Origin: Porogramme epimiltina
Lineage: Eukaryota; Basidiomycota; Agaricomycetes; Polyporales; Polyporaceae
Reading direction: 5' to 3'
DNA: 31,062 bases
Assembly (NCBI GenBank): GCA_900155495.1
Contig: FTLJ01000797.1
Location: 1 to 31,062, forward strand
Below are positions 1 to 10,958 of the stretch, piece by piece; the first letter of the stretch is position 1; the number at the start of each line of letters is the position of its first letter. The notes beneath the pieces are model-generated. The model ran no database searches and was not told the DNA's origin. It saw nothing but the letters and a program-made list of their open reading frames with translations. A program made the translations under genes and the position numbers.

Positions 1-2525
1 TTGTATCGGGAGGGGATAAGGTGAGATAGGGTCGGATCAGCCAGTTCGCGCGCACGCTCGTACGTTTGTGGAGGTGAGAACGCGATTAGGGGGCGGGAAC
101 GAGGTGGGCTTTGGGCAAAGGGCGCGCCGCCTCCTGGCAGATCCATCCGGAGAAACAGATACATCGATACCGCACAAAAAGAGCAGCTGGCTTCCAGCCG
201 ACGGCGTCGGAGACACAACGCTGTCGAATTATCGACTGCAGCTCTGTGTACCACGACTGATTTCATGAGGCCGAAGAATCCCCAAGAAGGACGGCCGCGG
301 CCGGAGTCTGGAGAGCCATCCTCCGGCCTATGCGTGAGACTTTAGGGGGACAGCCAATACGCGTTCGAATCGCCTCTGGGTGCAATCAGAGCCAAAAAGC
401 TTATAAGCATGTCTATGACCCCGAGGTCAACAATCCATGCAATAAGCCAATGCATAGAAATAGCACACGAGTAACTTCACAATAATGCAATGCATCCCCG
501 CCGTTTTCCTTAGTTTATACATCCCATTTGTGATGATATCCATGCGCCATTCCAATGCAATGGTTGATCACCGCTACGCAAGTAGCCCGAGACGAGTGCG
601 GCCCCTCCCTACGAGATGATCTACCATTGAGTCATGCATAGAGCAGTGATCACGTATGGTTGATTCATCGACACAAATGAGAGGGGACTGCCGCAGCATG
701 TGCAATAGCAGGTGTACCGTAGCGACGAGTACCCGCCACGGGGCCGACAGTAACGAGGGGAGCACAGCCGTATAGAGAACGACTGGGAATGAGGTCCTTC
801 TCCTCCTCAATCTGGCCTTGGAAGAAGAGGACGCAGCGGGCCATCTCATTGATTCAGCGACTCTCACCGACGAAGGAGCGTTGGAAAGGATCGACCCCCA
901 TTTTGTCACGTGCCCAACCAAAGAATATAATATTCAAAGGTTGGCCAACGATCGTGAAATGGAACCGCGAGGTTGCTACAGCAGGGAATATTTACTCACC
1001 ACGCGCCTGCGGTGTTGCCCTTCTTAGCGGTGAAGTGAGCGATTTTAGCCGCTATCCATTCCTGTCGAGATATTTGTGAGGCCCCAGATTCCACTCATGT
1101 CATTTGAATGACGTACCCCGGACGCGTATAAGCTAATGGTCTCTTCATAGAAGCCTCCAGTGTGTCATCGGAAGTGAAATGTGCTGAAGCAAGGTTTCCG
1201 CAGGTCCGACCCAGACATAGAAGAGCACTGTTGGGACTAGAAGCGTCAGCGCATGCCCGTAGCGAATTCCGTATGTCCAGTCAGCTGAAACGGCGGTGTT
1301 CTGCGGATATTTTCAGGTGCTCCTCAGGTGCGCAGGGAACGGCTCGCGTATATCTTGAGCCGAAGCTCGCGACGGTGGTCTGGTGCTCGTGTTATTACAG
1401 AAGGCGCCTCAAATGGTTAAATGGCACACAAGAAGCAGCGGTCGACTAGGCGAACGCTGCGTGTTGTGCACTATGTAACCCCTGGAAACTGCAGAAGCTG
1501 GAGGCAGTGCGACTAACCTAGCAGCCTCCGGACGAGGTAGGGAGGGAGCACGGGGCGGAGGCGGAGCCCGAAGGGGGAGGAGCAACCGGCGGCCGGAGTT
1601 TCTCCGGCGAGTATTGTGGAGGGGTTTGCGACGGAAATTGTATGTTGGCGAAGTTAAGCGACCGAGGGCGTCATCAGACGTATGCGGCGCTGTGGGGCCC
1701 GAGGAGCGGAAGGTCCGGGATCCCGGGGAGGAGGGTGGCAGCAAAGCTCGCCTGGGAGAGCTCGGACTGCGGGGTGGGCAACCGGAGGCGAGGCGTGGGA
1801 GGTGGAGGCTAGGTGAAGGCCAGGCGGCGGGAAGGATTGGCAGGGCGAGGAAAGGGCGACGGTGGGCGTGCGTCTGTGTGCATCGAGGCGGCAATTGAGT
1901 CGGCCGCTCGAAGGGCAATTTCCCCAAGGGCTATCGAGGGTTTCCCAGAGAAGACGCCCCGCAAGTTGATCTGTCGCGGAAGAGTTAGGATGAAGAGTAC
2001 CCGATGAAAGGATAAACAGACGTGCTGGCTTCGTGCTGACTTCGTGCATCGCGTGGTTGACGACATTGAAAACGGCAATGAGGCGGGAGGTCTGTATGGG
2101 GACGCATGGCGGGGCGGCGGGGGGCGGGGACGCGACGACCGGGGGAATGGGACAACGGGGTAATGTCGGGATCGGGAAGCACGAGGGATCAGAATGGAGT
2201 GCGATAGGGAAGAGGAAGGGCGTGAAGGCTTGTAAGCAAGATGTGCCTGCGCCCTGGGAGCAACTACCGGACTGGGCGGTGTATAAAGCTGAAATCTCGG
2301 CTTTACTCCATCTTCTACAAATTCCAAACTCCGACATCGGCGTCTAATTCACGCCTTCGCTCAGAAACTGACGCGGCCTTTCTTGCTGTATATTACCCTC
2401 CTTCTCGCTCTCTCTCCTGCCATTGTCCTTACTCGCCGCCCGGTCCATCCCGACGTACTCATCCTCCTACCACCACCACCATCTCCACCACGGCCGCCAT
2501 CGCCTCCCCCGTCTCACTACACACA
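1..2525. other. Gene-free left flank and upstream region of the proteasome gene
   Basis: I see no supportable gene here. Open frames on both strands give low-complexity translations rich in Ser, Pro and Arg, without family motifs or a coherent exon series. About 1530-1870 is strongly purine-rich (GGAGG-type) on the plus strand, so both strands stay open by composition alone. Between about 434 and 562 the motif ATGCAAT/AATGCAT recurs several times. From about 2390 to 2520 the sequence becomes CT-rich, as is common in basidiomycete core promoters just before a start codon. Confidence 0.5.
2282..2287 (+). promoter_or_regulatory. Possible TATA box upstream of the proteasome gene
   Basis: TATAAA stands about 240 bases before the proteasome ATG at 2526. 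That is further than the 60-130 bases seen for the other TATA-like boxes in this window. It would imply a long 5' leader, or it is unrelated. The CT-rich tract at about 2390-2520 may be the real initiation region. Confidence 0.25.
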
Positions 2526-3878
2526 ATGCCGGACGGTTCTTTCTCCCAACCCCAGCAGCGGTCCTTCAACCCCTACACCGACAACGGTGGCACCATTCTC
2601 GCCATCGCCGGCGCGGACTTCACTGTCATTGCTGGCGATACGCGACAAAGCGAAGGCTACAGCATCCAAACCCGCTACGCACCCAAGGTCTTCCGTCTGT
2701 GCGTTGATCATCCCCGCCCATACCCGTCCATCGCGCGCTCACACCTGATTCAGAACTGACCGCGCCGTCTTGGCCGTAAATGGCTTCGCCGCGGACGGGA
2801 ACATGTTTGTGAAGAAGGTGAAGCAGAGGCTCGAGGTGCGCACCGTCCGACCCATGACGCGTCCCATGCCCGAGCTAATTGGATCGAGAACAGTGGTACC
2901 GGCACGCACACGCGAAGGATATGCCCCTTCGCGCCATCGCGCGACTCATTCAAACAATGCTCTACGCGCAACGATTCTTCCCTTACTACGTTTACAACAT
3001 CTTGGGTGGCATTGAGGAGGATGGTGAGTGTCTTCTCTTGCAGTCTGTGTGGCGAATCTAGTTGCCGGCGCACGTCCCAATCGAGAGACGACTGTCCTTC
3101 CTGTGCCTTGGATGCGTTATCGGTGCGCGTCCGTGGAACGCGTCCCCTGTACCGCGATCTCTAGTCGTGGAAAGAGGCCGCGCGTCCCATGAGCGCCTCG
3201 CGCTCCGTCCAGACTCCTTCGCTCACGTCATGGGTCTCACGGGCACTGACGCGTTCCCAATCCCGCAGGTACTGGTGCAGTCTACTCGTTTGATCCAGTA
3301 GGATCATATGAGCGTGAAGCCTGCCGAGCCGCCGGTGCAGCTCAGTCCCTCGTCCAGCCCTTCCTAGACAACCAGGTTAGCCCAGTCTCGCGTACTGAAT
3401 CCGCCCATTAATCTAACGAGCCCGATCCTTCCCCGACCTGAACCCGCTATAATCGCTATCGACCATCGCGCCCGCAGATATACTTCAAGAACCAGAAGGC
3501 CGCTGCGGGGCAAGCGCACCCGGCGCACCTCCCATTGTCGGACGTTCTGTCTATCGTCATCGACTCGTTCACCAGTGCAACCGAGCGCCACATCGAGGTT
3601 CGTAGCGATCTTCTCTTCCCGCACTCCCCACATCCCTTTCTCGTGGACATCCGCGATTCCGCCCATCTTCCGCTCCCGTCCGCGACTATTCCCTTTTGAG
3701 CATGCGCTGACGATATCTCGCTCCCCTACAGGTCGGCGATGGTCTCGAGGTCTACATCGTCCTTGCAAAGGGACGGAGCGCGCAAGGGCTCGAGAACACC
3801 CGCGGCGTCATGGAGCTCGCGCCTCGAGCTGACGGCGACCGAATGTTCATCCTTCGGAGAGAACTCAAGAAGGACTAG
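2526..3878 (+). CDS. PRE7: Proteasome subunit beta type-1 (beta-6, Pre7/PSMB1 family)
   Basis: Non-catalytic beta-6 subunit of the 20S proteasome core. Six exons: 2526-2698, 2754-2835, 2894-3023, 3269-3375, 3478-3597, 3732-3878; 252 residues, close to yeast Pre7. All five introns are GT-AG and every phase joins in frame. Family landmarks read in order: [11 protein letters not shown] near the N terminus, [52 protein letters not shown] and [10 protein letters not shown]. The short leader has no exposed catalytic Thr, as expected for beta-6. Introns are 55, 58, 245, 102 and 134 nt; the third is long for this window. The start is the first ATG in frame with the conserved region and follows a CT-rich tract. 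The subunit acts in the cytosol and nucleus within the heptameric beta ring. The identification is secure; only the exact transcript ends are unknown. Confidence 0.95.
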
Positions 3879-6800
3879 GCGGACCGTCGCTCGCCCCTCC
3901 GTGCGTGTCCACATGGCGCCTCGCCGCCCGTGCGCACGCACGCCGACCAGCTACGGACTGCTCAACGGACGCTCGCCTTCCTCCTCCCCGCTCCCTCCGC
4001 GTGCGCGCGCGCTGATTCCCCCTCCCCGGGCCCGTATGGGCGCGGGGCTGCACCTCGGATGCTCGACTGTGGATGCCCTATTTCGTCGTCTACCTCTCTC
4101 GCTCTGTCACTGTCGATATGCCCCCTCTCTCCGTGGCGATGCGGGATAGAGTGCGCGCGCGGGGGAGTAATGTACCAGTATCATCATCGTTGTTCATTGT
4201 CGCGCAATGTTACGAATAGAAGCAGTAATGTACTCCATCCTCCGCATCAGCTCCCCGACGGCGTGCTAGCGTGAACCTGGACGCCTCCGCAACCGCCCGA
4301 GGGCTTGCAGTCCGACCCTCGCGCTCTCCGAAGACGTGTCTGCTGTGATCGCTTCGAGATCTGGGGGCGTGACACGGGGTCCTCCATCGCCCGCGCTGGT
4401 GACCGCCGGTGGACGGCGGCGCGTGTGGCCAAAGAAGGTCATGCGGCGCCTACGGCCCTCCGAGGAATATGCACGAGCAGCCGCATGTCACGCCTACGCG
4501 CGGTGGTGGGGTGTCCTCACGCTCAAGCACACGGCGGCATTCGGACGAGACTTCGCTGGTGGATGTTCCACCAGATGCGGACGTTCTCTTTGTTGCGGCA
4601 GGGGAATTTGCCCGCCCAGGTGAGTGGCGTGCGGTTTGGCACGCCTGACGTGGTTCTGAAACCATGGTCAGCGGTGAACCTTCCCTCAAGAATCTCCCAA
4701 AATGTGAGAGTGGGGTAAGGTGGCATACATAAACGGACTGCTCTATGCGACGTGTGACCTTGTTATCTCAGCTTGCGGCACCGGCGGCCTCCGTCGAGTC
4801 CCATTGGAGGACTCCGGGTGATGTGCAGGGCGACCTGCGAGTTTATGCTCATGTGATGCTGACGGATATACTGGCATGTGCTCATCTGCGTTCGCCTACG
4901 CCTGAATGGGGACGTCTCCCGCTTCTGAGCATCCATCGTGTTTCGGGATCGTCACGGTAAATGCTCACCCCGCGCCCCTGCTCCTCGCAGCAGATCACCT
5001 GTCTGCTTCGCCATAACGCGTGCAGGGGGCGCGCGGGTTCGTCATCCAGCGCACACGCGGCGTTGGAACCTGCCATAGAAAGCCCAGAGTCAAAACTTTC
5101 AACACGCATAGAAACGGAAAATGTGCAGGCTAACCTCGGAATAACGCGTGATGGGGCCGCGCGCGCGTCCCCCCCATTCAGCCGCGGTGCTCGTCGGCCG
5201 ATGAATCGTGCTCCACAGCACGCGAGCCCCGCGGTATCGTCGTCGGCGTCGACTTCGAGCGGTTCTGGCCGCTGGATCTCGTCGCTTCGCGGAGACTCGG
5301 GGGGTCGATCTGTGTCCCTGATGGTTGGTCATCCCCGGTGCGCCTTCGAGGTCGTGCTAAGGTGGAGTAGGGGTAGGGAGCACGTGGTGAGGGTTCTTGA
5401 CTTGGTCGTGATGCAGCACGGGACTTGGGGCGAGTAATGTTCGATAAATCTAAAGGAATCAGATGCGTTACTGTCACGAGCGTTGTTTAATATATCTGTA
5501 GGATTTTGCGAATTCCATTCGTATACTCACGTACAACCGGAATGTCCGCACCGACTGACCCGCTGCAGGGGAAAAGCACGCGGCTTCGAAGACGGTATCA
5601 AACGAGAGCTGTCGGAAGACAGTCACTTGACCGTATCCACCGGCGGCACAGAGGGGCGGAAGCTCACCCCTCCTCATTCGCTTCCCCGGAAGCTGGGACG
5701 TTCCCTTGCCGATGTGGGGAACCCGATGCGGGGCCCCGCTCGACTGTGCACCGGAGAAGCCTCGAGCATGACGTCCCAAGGACATTGACCGCTGAGCTCG
5801 CACCGGTGGACGACGTAAGACGCCCGGACCGACCAGGGACCGTGTCTTGGACCCTGAGCCAACCTGCCGATAGGGCCTTCAGGCCCGCTACGGCCTACGG
5901 CTCGACTTGGAACCGATACCGCTATCTCTAAGGTGAAAGCTTCAGCACAAACGGAGGGGGCACGACCTGAATGGGCGCACTTACAGGATCACCCGACCCA
6001 GCGGTTCTCCCGAGACGCACGCGCTCGAGCACGACGCGCTCGCGCGACCATCGCGCTGTTCCACGCCGAGTCGGAGCTCCGTGACGTCGAGGCCTCTAGC
6101 TCTGTGCGATCTAGGAGCGCCTCCGTGCCCGGCGGGAGGGATCCAGGGGGGCGCGCAGGGCGGACGTCCGGAGAGCCCGTGGAGTGAATTGGGCGCGCTC
6201 GCCACGTGTGCCGGAGTCTGAGCCTCGTCGCAGTGGCGTTGATGCCGAAGGCGCGTTCGTAGGAATATGGCGGGGATGTGGGTTCGAGATGCGGGGGAGG
6301 CACTTCGGCGGGGAAGAGCGTGGGGAACTGATTGCGGCCGACGCGTCGCGCACGGTGAGCTTGGCATGCGAGACAGTGAGCGCATTGAACCCGGTGCAGG
6401 GTCGCGTTTGAGGTAGGTTGGGTCGGCGACAGGCCACGGCTGTATCTTCGGTAGCAGAGAAGCTAGGCCAGAATGGCCCCTTGCGAATATCATAGTGCGA
6501 ATAGCGTCCTGATCTTGGGTTAGGCCGCCGATAGGACGTGTCCTGGGAGGGTCACTGTCACTTTCGCGGCATGGTTTGGATGACATCTCGGTCGAAACAT
6601 GCTCGAGCTCATGCTCCCACAGTATAGGCCGCAAAGCCTGGTAAAAGTTCGGAGAAGTTGTCAGTCAGCACGTGAGCGAGATAGTTGGACCGCAATGCTC
6701 GATTGGGAGCACGGAGCCGGTTATGAATTCACCTACGATGTGGGAAACGAGATGTTGTGTGCCACTCAGTAGAACGTTCCCCGTGTGTGTACACAACATC

Positions 6801-7830
6801 CTTTTGGAAGGGGCTCTACTAAACGCACAACAAACTTGCCAGAGTGGGTACAGTGGGTCCCACGACGGCCTCGAGGAGATTGCATATCGTGATTAGATAC
6901 CCCTGGGTATACAGCGTTGACCGCTGGCAGACCCTCACTAAGTACAGCCCCAGAGCCGCTAGGGTGGTCGAAAAACATACCTCGTGCAAATAATTGGCTG
7001 TCGACTCCTGGTATGCGTGTTACAAGTGAGCAGAAAGCGCTTCTGCGGAGTCGAACTTGTGTTTCCCGGCGTTGCCGGCGGCTATCCCGGAAACTCCCGA
7101 TAACGCTCGAAGCGCCGAAAAACGGACGCTTGCTCATCATGCTGCAACATACGTGACAATTTGTGTGCCCGCCTTCTCCCTCCAGGTCCACTAGTACTCA
7201 AATTGAAGCTTGTCAAGCTCGATTGCCGAACTTTCATCTCTTTCGCTGTTTCAAGCTTGAAGCTAGCTTTCATCCGACACCGGCGAGGGTTCTCCATTCT
7301 GCCTCCTGTATATGCCGATCTTCCCGGCATATGCTTAGTTGGTGAGTATCAGGGGCCACTGCTGTAATAACGACAATCCAAATGTGCTTACACGCAGTAC
7401 TCAGTGCTAGTGTCCACTATCCAATCCCCAACCACGATGCTTATAGCAGTGCAAATGGAGTAAAACAGTAACACCTGAAGGCCATACTGAGCGGTTACCT
7501 CCGCAGCGACCATGTTCTCTATCGCAGGGTGCAGGACCCAACTCCGCCCCGGTACGTAAGCTCCCTCGCTGGATGATCAGGTGCGTTGACTTTCCGAGAG
7601 ACAGGGGCAAGCTTGCGTGGCCTTTGATGCTTTTACGCGTTAGGTTGACCCATGGAGAAGCGTCGACCAGTCCTATCGCGCGCGTAAATGGGGAGCCGGA
7701 GCGCGCGTAAGCACTAATGACACTGACTCCCGCACAATCCTAGTGAAGCTTACAAACCATCCGCCTAGGTAGCACAGCCCTTGCCACGAACCTTCAAAGT
7801 CCTGTAACCTACGACCCCTGCAGAACCCGG
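3879..7830. other. Long stretch without a supportable gene
   Basis: About 4 kb follows the proteasome stop. Open frames exist on both strands, including one of 217 codons on the minus strand at 5981-6634. Their translations are Arg/Ser/Pro-rich, show no motif I recognise and have no convincing set of splice sites. One short plus-strand stretch ending at about 4619 reads plausibly as protein (PPDADVLFVAAGEFARP) and is followed directly by GTGAGT, so a decayed exon is possible. I cannot assign it. I see no transposon termini, tRNA or long simple repeat. Confidence 0.45.
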
Positions 7831-7836
7831 TATAAG
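7831..7836 (+). promoter_or_regulatory. TATA-like box of the AIFM2-like gene
   Basis: TATAAG lies 129 bases before the ATG at 7960, with CT-rich sequence (about 7870-7935) between. The placement fits a TATA element giving a leader of roughly 100 nt. Inferred from position and sequence only. Confidence 0.5.
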
Positions 7837-7959
7837 AGCGACGGCGATGGCAGACATTAAAGCAGCTCATCTACCTTCTCTCCTCCGAAGGCTGCCTCAC
7901 ACTCCCTCTTCGCTTCTTTTCTCCTCGGTCCTCTTCGAAACCGGCAACCGCATACCCTC

Positions 7960-9334
7960 ATGGCTCCAAAGAAGAACATCGTCGTTGTCGGAGGGGGATC
8001 GGGCGGCACGCTCGTCGCCCGTGAACTCTCGCAGAAGATCGACGCGTCGCACTTCAATCTCATCCTCGTCAACGACCGCACCTTCTACTCCCACCTCCCC
8101 GCGCTCGCCCGCATCATGGTGTCCGACGTCGACCAACTCAGCGAGAAGGCGCTGTTCAAGTTCGACAAGCTGTTCGTGAACGGGAACGGCACCACGAAGG
8201 TCGGGAGGGTCGTTTCGGTCGCGGAGGGTGCTCCCGGCAAGGGCGGAGAGATCACCCTGGAGAACGGCGAGCGCATCGAGTATGCCGTACTCGTAATGGC
8301 CACCGGCAGCAGGTGGCCTGACTTCATCGAGCTGCCGCAAACTGAGTCGGACACGAAGACGCATATTGGCTCGTGGCGCGATAGCTTCAGTGGTGCCCAA
8401 CACGTTGTCGTCGTTGGTGGTGGGGCAGTCGGTATCGGTATGTTCTGTCCTTTCCATTGCCTCATCTCAGGCCTTTCTGATCATCCGCTTTGTGCATAGA
8501 ACTTGCCGGAGAGATCAAGGAGGCTTACCCCGTATGTCGTTTGATCCGATGTGCGGCTCTTCAAGTGCTTACTGACTGCTCTTAGAACAAGAAAGTTACT
8601 CTGGTTCACAGAGACTCGTATCTACTCAACGACGCTTACCCTGAGAAGTTCCGCAAGGACATTGGTCGCCGCGTGAAGGCGTTTGGCATCGACATTGTGT
8701 TGGAAGATGCGGTTGAGGAGGGTCCCGGAAAGGTGCACGGCGTGAAGACACGTGACGGGAAGAACCTTCCTGACGTTGACCTTGTTGTAAGTTCGCTTTT
8801 CGAGCGGCGCCCTCCAGTTCCGAACTGACGCGTGTGTTGATCACTTGTGCAGGTTCATGCGTTTGGCGCTAAGCCTAACACGGAGGCTCTTGCTTCGTTC
8901 GGCGACGCCTTGACAAGCAGGGGCTTCGTGCGAGTGAACGAGAACCTCGAAGTCCGGGGCCATCCGGGCGTTTTCGCAGTTGGCGACATTGTCGACTGGG
9001 AGGAGCAGAAACAGGCCATGAAGGCTATGGCGCATGCCAGCATCGTCGCTGCGAACGTCGTCAGCTTCGTTCAGGACAAACCGTTGAAGAAAGTCTACAA
9101 GGGCTCGCCCGAGATGATTATCATCCCCCTCGGGAAGGTACGTGATCATTGTCAGATGCATACCTCAGGCGGTAATGTCTCATGGTTGCTTTCCTGTTCG
9201 CTCTCCAGCGTCGCGGAGGTGGCTACATGGGCATGGGTTGGGGTATGACTATTGGTGACTTCATGGCGCGTACCATCAAGGGCAAAGACCTCCTCACTGG
9301 CATGACGCGCAAGGCTCGCGGTTTCTCCAACTGA
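7960..9334 (+). CDS. AIFM2/FSP1-like FAD-dependent NAD(P)H oxidoreductase
   Basis: Pyridine nucleotide-disulfide oxidoreductase-fold flavoprotein of the AIF/AIFM2 (FSP1, AMID) family. Five exons: 7960-8437, 8500-8531, 8586-8786, 8853-9137, 9209-9334; 373 residues, the length I know for human AIFM2. Visible motifs: FAD-binding GGGSGG at residues 11-16 in a beta-strand context (NIVVVGGG), NAD(P)-binding GGGAVGIELAGE at 153-164, and the second FAD signature GVFAVGDIVDW around 276-286. The C-terminal segment GGGYMGMGWGMTIGDF is a family hallmark. All introns are GT-AG, 54-71 nt, and the second exon is only 32 nt. Family members reduce quinones with NAD(P)H at membranes or act in mitochondria. No presequence or transmembrane helix is obvious, and an N-terminal myristoylation Gly is absent (MAPKKN). 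The exact substrate and location are therefore open; type II NADH dehydrogenase-like activity is the nearest alternative. Confidence 0.92.
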
Positions 9335-10958
9335 TTGCTATCTTGTATACCCAGTGGCTCTGATGTTCTTTTATACCGTCCCGCTCGTTGTTAGTACCGA
9401 CTTCTTCCGCATTATGATACGGTGTACATTTTTTGCTAAAACCGTAGGGGCATCCTCATAGACTTTCTTGCGCAGCTCTTGCTATGAGTGATATCATCAT
9501 TCTGGGTTGCCGTAGGCCCATAACAATTGTTGGTCGTAAGTGGCGCCTGATCTCAAGACGCCAACGCCCAAGGAAGAGTCTCGGAGGATTTATCCCTCAA
9601 TTACTCCGAGCGCGCCACTTCGCGGGGTGACTACCCCTCCCGAATAGGCAAGTCTTGTGGTTCGTCCGCGCTCTGGACGGAACACGTAAGAACACGCGCA
9701 ATTTGAATGCCCTCAGTCATTCTTTGAAGGTGACAGGTATAGGGACGAGCGACATGCGGTGCGCGGCTCGATTCAAGCGCATGGCGAGGGGAGATGGAGA
9801 TGCCTGGACATGCCACTGGTCCGCGTTTTCTCCGCGGTCGATATGCGGCACTGGGGGAGCGAATGAATGCGAAGATTTCCCCGGGCGCGGGTATGGACGT
9901 AGGCGAGATTTGTTCAAGAACGTTCGACGGGGCAATTCTTCGTCTAGTAATTCGTGTTAGGTCGGTGATCAGGTGGGCTAGACAACGAAGGGCAGGCTTC
10001 GATGTGTCGTCCACCTCAATAGAGAACCGGCACTGAGATGAAGCGGCGGTATGAGGGAGGGGGGAGAGGAGGGGTTAGAATGCTTGGCATAAACCTAGTA
10101 AAAGGCGGACTTTCCTCAAAGAAGGTCAAGACGCAAGGCGACGTCGGATACACCGGGATCGGTGGTTCAAGAATGGGCACCACGTTGCGCTAACAGCGAG
10201 GAAGCAGCGGCATGAGTTGGGAAGGTTTCATTCATCGGCCGCTCTATTAGAGAGTTCGCCCCCTATCTACCCTTTCCATGGACGTTCTGATCGGTGCATG
10301 AGGGAGAAATCCAAACGAGGACGACACGAGGTGTCTAGCTTCGGACACGGCGGTAGGAGAAACGATATGGCGTGCTCACTGTGCTCTTCCGACTACTTGA
10401 CGCCAAAGAAACGATAGCATGGACGGCGTCCTGCAACAGAGGAATCTCCGAGATGGATAGTAGTGCAATGCGTTCGTATGGATACACTTAACTCGTGCCA
10501 GTCTCCTGGGAGAGCGATGCTCGGACCGCCACAAGGTCGGGACTCAACGTGACTGCTCACCTTCATAGTTGTATGGCTGACCACCGCGGTGTCCACATGA
10601 AGAGCAATCAGAACAGAACCCCAAATATGTGTACTCAATCCCTAGGATTAGATATGTGAGCCGGTATAGTCCAGATTCATGGAACGCGGTAGGAACTCCC
10701 GGAATAGCCTGAAGGATATTGATGACTCGGCCGAGCGTCGGCATCACCTTCTCCTGTAGCCTCCTGCTGTCGAATCTCACTTCATTTTGTCCACGCTCCG
10801 ATGTCTCGATGTGCCAAACACATATATTCATATTGTACAGAATCTGGGATGGTAACTGGACGGTCAGTCATTGAGTCATCAAGTGCATCCACGTTACAAT
10901 CATGGGCCAGACTCTGGTAGGTACGCGGCGACAGTTGATAACCGAACGTCCGGCTCGT
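9335..10958. other. Intergenic region, no gene seen
   Basis: The 3' ends of the AIFM2-like gene (+) and the DXO-like gene (-) face each other across 1.6 kb. Open frames are short and featureless. No repeat, RNA gene or splice-consistent exon series was found. Confidence 0.5.

Noticed and set aside
361..400. GTTCGAATC, like a tRNA T-loop
   Set aside because: The flanking stem is imperfect and no matching acceptor, D or anticodon arm lies at the proper distance. A similar sequence at about 13550 fails in the same way.
1409..2337. Long minus-strand frames of 172 and 227 codons
   Set aside because: Pro/Ser/Arg-rich translations overlap each other in different frames and follow from the purine-rich strand asymmetry; there is no homology that I recognise.
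5981..6634. 217-codon minus-strand open frame
   Set aside because: The translation is Arg/Pro/Ser-rich without motifs, and other frames here are also open because of GC content.
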